A DNA stretch of 7,250 nucleotides from Acetobacteraceae bacterium (GTDB lineage: Bacteria > Pseudomonadota > Alphaproteobacteria > Acetobacterales > Acetobacteraceae). Positions within the stretch are counted from its first letter, which is position 1, and each line of letters starts with the position of its first letter. The stretch is from assembly GCA_030039695.1 (NCBI GenBank), contig JASHVB010000939.1:1-7250 (forward strand), in the 5' to 3' direction. The translations under genes were made by a program, and so were the position numbers. Positions 6,601 to 7,250 of this stretch are shown one piece after another. Below the pieces are notes generated by a model. The model searched no databases, was not told the DNA's origin, and was given only the letters and a program-made list of their open reading frames with translations.

Positions 6601-7228
6601 GACGGTGCTCCTTGAGGAAGGTGAGCAGGCCGCGCCAGGGCGTGGTCCCGGTGGCGTCGGGCGGTTCCGCCATGTCTTTCGGGGCGGCGCTGATCAGGAG
6701 GCCGTCATCGGTGATCCACCACTGGGTCCGTTCGCCGCGGACGTCGAGGCGGATTTCGGATTTGCCGAGCCGGTCTCGCAAGGCCATGGCGAGGCCCGCA
6801 CTCTCGACGAGACACCGTTTGCCGGAACCAGGTGGGCCAACCACGAGATAACAGGGCATCGCACCGAGAAAATCGCGTTTGAAGCCGTGGCCGACCCGCT
6901 CGGATTTCAGCACCTCGACGAGGCGATCGAGCTGAGTGCGCATGTCATCGGGTTCGCTCTCGTCGGCGATATCCGGAACGGCGGTTTCCTCTTGCTTGAT
7001 CGCCTCCAGCATGCGGGTGTTGGCGCGGCGAATACGGATAAACATGACGGATTCGTAAAGAAGCCACAATGCGATGACGCCAAGCACGGCGCAGAGCCGT
7101 ACCCACCAGGGCGCCAGCGGCGGGCCGAGAAGAAACTCGCCGAAGAACCAGAGGACGAGGCAGAGGGCGAGGACGCCGATCGTTACGCCAAGCCGGCGCG
7201 GCGACACCAGGCGGAGGAACATCTTCAC
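3632..7228 (-). CDS. tssM: TssM (IcmF family), T6SS inner-membrane scaffold protein
   Basis: This 1198-aa protein is the core of the TssJLM membrane complex, spanning the inner membrane with a large periplasmic part that contacts the outer-membrane lipoprotein TssJ. Hydrophobic segments lie at about 13-34, 41-63 and 452-470, the usual three. Between the second and third is the cytoplasmic NTPase-like domain. It has GPPGSGKR (131-138, Walker A with Arg where Ser/Thr is expected), TQWWITDDGLLISAAP (168-183, aligning with the switch/G3 region but lacking DxxG), and LYLVVSKCDLLPGFTEFF (255-272, the G4 equivalent SKCD). The periplasmic part carries the IcmF-related region (about 480-800), a Pro-rich patch (811-820) and an Ala run (908-916). 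It ends with the IcmF C-terminal domain: RFPF (983-986), LKDFGNFFGNRGVIDQF (1000-1016), GPWALFQLLD (1138-1147) and 'SVLNPF..G.FSEFYCVPRL' to the end. The start is GTG 7228 or in-frame ATG 7222. The GTGA overlap with an upstream frame favours 7228. Length is normal for the family. Confidence 0.96.
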   Translation of the reverse strand: MKMFLRLVSPRRLGVTIGVLALCLVLWFFGEFLLGPPLAPWWVRLCAVLGVIALWLLYESVMFIRIRRANTRMLEAIKQEETAVPDIADESEPDDMRTQLDRLVEVLKSERVGHGFKRDFLGAMPCYLVVGPPGSGKRCLVESAGLAMALRDRLGKSEIRLDVRGERTQWWITDDGLLISAAPKDMAEPPDATGTTPWRGLLTFLKEHRPRRPLDGTLFVVGADELLGPGAADLARFARSRRQEALAVFGASSPLYLVVSKCDLLPGFTEFFADLDEQARGNAFGAVLPLATAGRPPDEIIAALRRELDRSIEAATRLLPFRVAAERNPLRRAAITVLPEQLAAAADAALGIAAELAYRRRPGPPSMLRGIFFTSAGVSDDAPAPLFDGWHARFAAPLGLIAPSPEAPGHARGTSTSPPLFAAGVFRDFVFPEAGLGGVDPKIERRMALLHLGGYLACALALVASLLLWVHEYHRHRTRLDVFARGAAAETTLDRDLAGADSIGAILPLLDQAYESASVRRGDTLLERSVGFTPLDIRVARKAAVESYHRLLTARFLPLMLGQLQNQLQRAVAAGYDPNQIRSLLTVYLMFGDPAHYARATVSDWGSHLLAAVFALNPEQQVSALAHWQQLVRLLPQPISLNRPLIAEARSLLQRHPTADAIYAQLQAEAGQTGAAMPLNVVSALGAASSDLLMLRSQAGLSVVVPGLYTRQGFYEIFLKRAPVLVRDAVEGDWITGSGTTADPQQTAGLLQQVKDDYTRDYIKQWQSVVGQIELRALPDLASLVAGMQVLAGPKSPLMQLIQLVKNQTDLPVPPPPGSPVAALANAVKPGSGAAKVVDAAAQQSGMIKPANPFGSAGWPGDAIRAPFASLLALVDTNGGEPPASGLQNAITASYGVVSGIATADSPDAAAAAAASQVISGQGGDPLIQLRVQAATLPRPLDGIFRSLYQNIWSVLLQLTRAHIQAAWSQNVAPACEQTIAGRFPFVAGRGGTSELGVTLKDFGNFFGNRGVIDQFVSTNLTPFLKQQPGRNLSLASQGGFSLGLSADGLSQINLARRIQALFFDAGGTLAVSFTLTPGYLDPRVYTATIAINQTSLVYQHQPPRGTTFAWPNPNAPGSASLTLSLVNGQTLETSFSGPWALFQLLDSAQETQAGSPDRITLGFAIQGYRATFVLSAGSVLNPFVRGTFSEFYCVPRL
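3656..3659 (-). promoter_or_regulatory. Candidate ribosome binding site deciding the kinase start (GTG 3648)
   Basis: On the minus strand, GGAG at 3659-3656 lies inside the last codons of tssM, 7 nt before GTG 3648. The later candidates (TTG 3612, GTG 3588) have no comparable purine-rich site at proper spacing. This is why I prefer the 3648 start, giving a 17-nt overlap with tssM. The call remains tentative because the site is short and overlaps coding sequence. Confidence 0.5.
4481..4507 (-). other. Poly-alanine run in TssM periplasmic region
   Basis: Nine consecutive Ala codons (residues 908-916) are encoded by a GC-only stretch. It follows a variable Gly/Ser/Asp-rich region between the IcmF-related and C-terminal domains. 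It is probably a helical or disordered spacer. The frame stays open on both sides, so there is no evidence of slippage. Confidence 0.6.
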
Positions 7229-7250
7229 GACGCACTGTCCGGCGTGCTGG
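7225..7250 (-). CDS. Possible 3' end of the upstream gene (candidate tssL), overlapping tssM by GTGA
   Basis: In one minus-strand frame the last codons read S-T-P-D-S-A-S and end with TGA at 7227-7225. That stop overlaps the tssM GTG start in a GTGA junction, the same style as the ATGA junction between kinase and tssA. In many T6SS operons tssL (dotU) immediately precedes tssM, so this could be the TssL C-terminus. Only about 8 codons are visible, and they carry no family motif. The identity is inferred only from gene order, and even its coding status rests on the overlap pattern. Confidence 0.35.

Noticed and set aside
6945..7235. Alternative minus-strand frame overlapping the tssM start
   Set aside because: It is a frame-shifted shadow of the TssM N-terminus. 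The tssM frame has the expected membrane segments and P-loop, while this frame is Arg/Pro-rich.

Overview
The window is the interior of a type VI secretion system (T6SS) locus from a GC-rich (by eye about two-thirds G+C) proteobacterium. All convincing genes lie on the minus strand, so transcription runs from position 7250 towards 1. In that order the window holds the last codons of an unidentified gene (possibly tssL), tssM, a small Ser/Thr protein-kinase-like gene, tssA, tssB and the first 201 codons of tssC, which runs off the window. No plus-strand gene is credible. No mobile element, tRNA, rRNA or CRISPR array was seen. GC content, codon use and the strictly proteobacterial T6SS fit an alpha- or betaproteobacterium. 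I lean weakly towards Alphaproteobacteria, but the window has no taxonomic marker.

Layout. Positions 3632-7228 encode TssM (IcmF family, 1198 aa), the inner-membrane scaffold of the membrane complex. Its stop overlaps the 5' end of the kinase gene (about 2785-3648), and an 11-bp perfect inverted repeat begins one base after that stop codon. The kinase stop overlaps the tssA start by 4 nt (ATGA). tssA (1169-2788) encodes a 539-aa long-form TssA with an ImpA N-terminal domain and a VasJ/VCA0119-type C-terminal half. After a 32-bp gap with a strong Shine-Dalgarno come the sheath genes tssB (642-1136) and, after 37 bp, tssC (1-604, partial). No gene-free stretch exceeds 40 bases.

How the genes work together. 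TssM, with TssL and TssJ, forms the trans-envelope complex that docks the baseplate. TssA caps or coordinates assembly of the tail tube and sheath. TssB and TssC form the contractile sheath. The kinase, inserted between the membrane-complex gene and the tail genes, is placed to act as a post-translational regulator. It departs from the canonical kinase at three motifs (third glycine of the G-loop, HRD to HAD, DFG to DFE).

The most notable points are the divergent kinase, the hairpin at the tssM/kinase junction, and a TssM NTPase-like domain whose Walker A ends in GKR rather than GK[S/T] and which has no recognisable DxxG motif. The system is a known type. I did not find evidence for an undescribed system.
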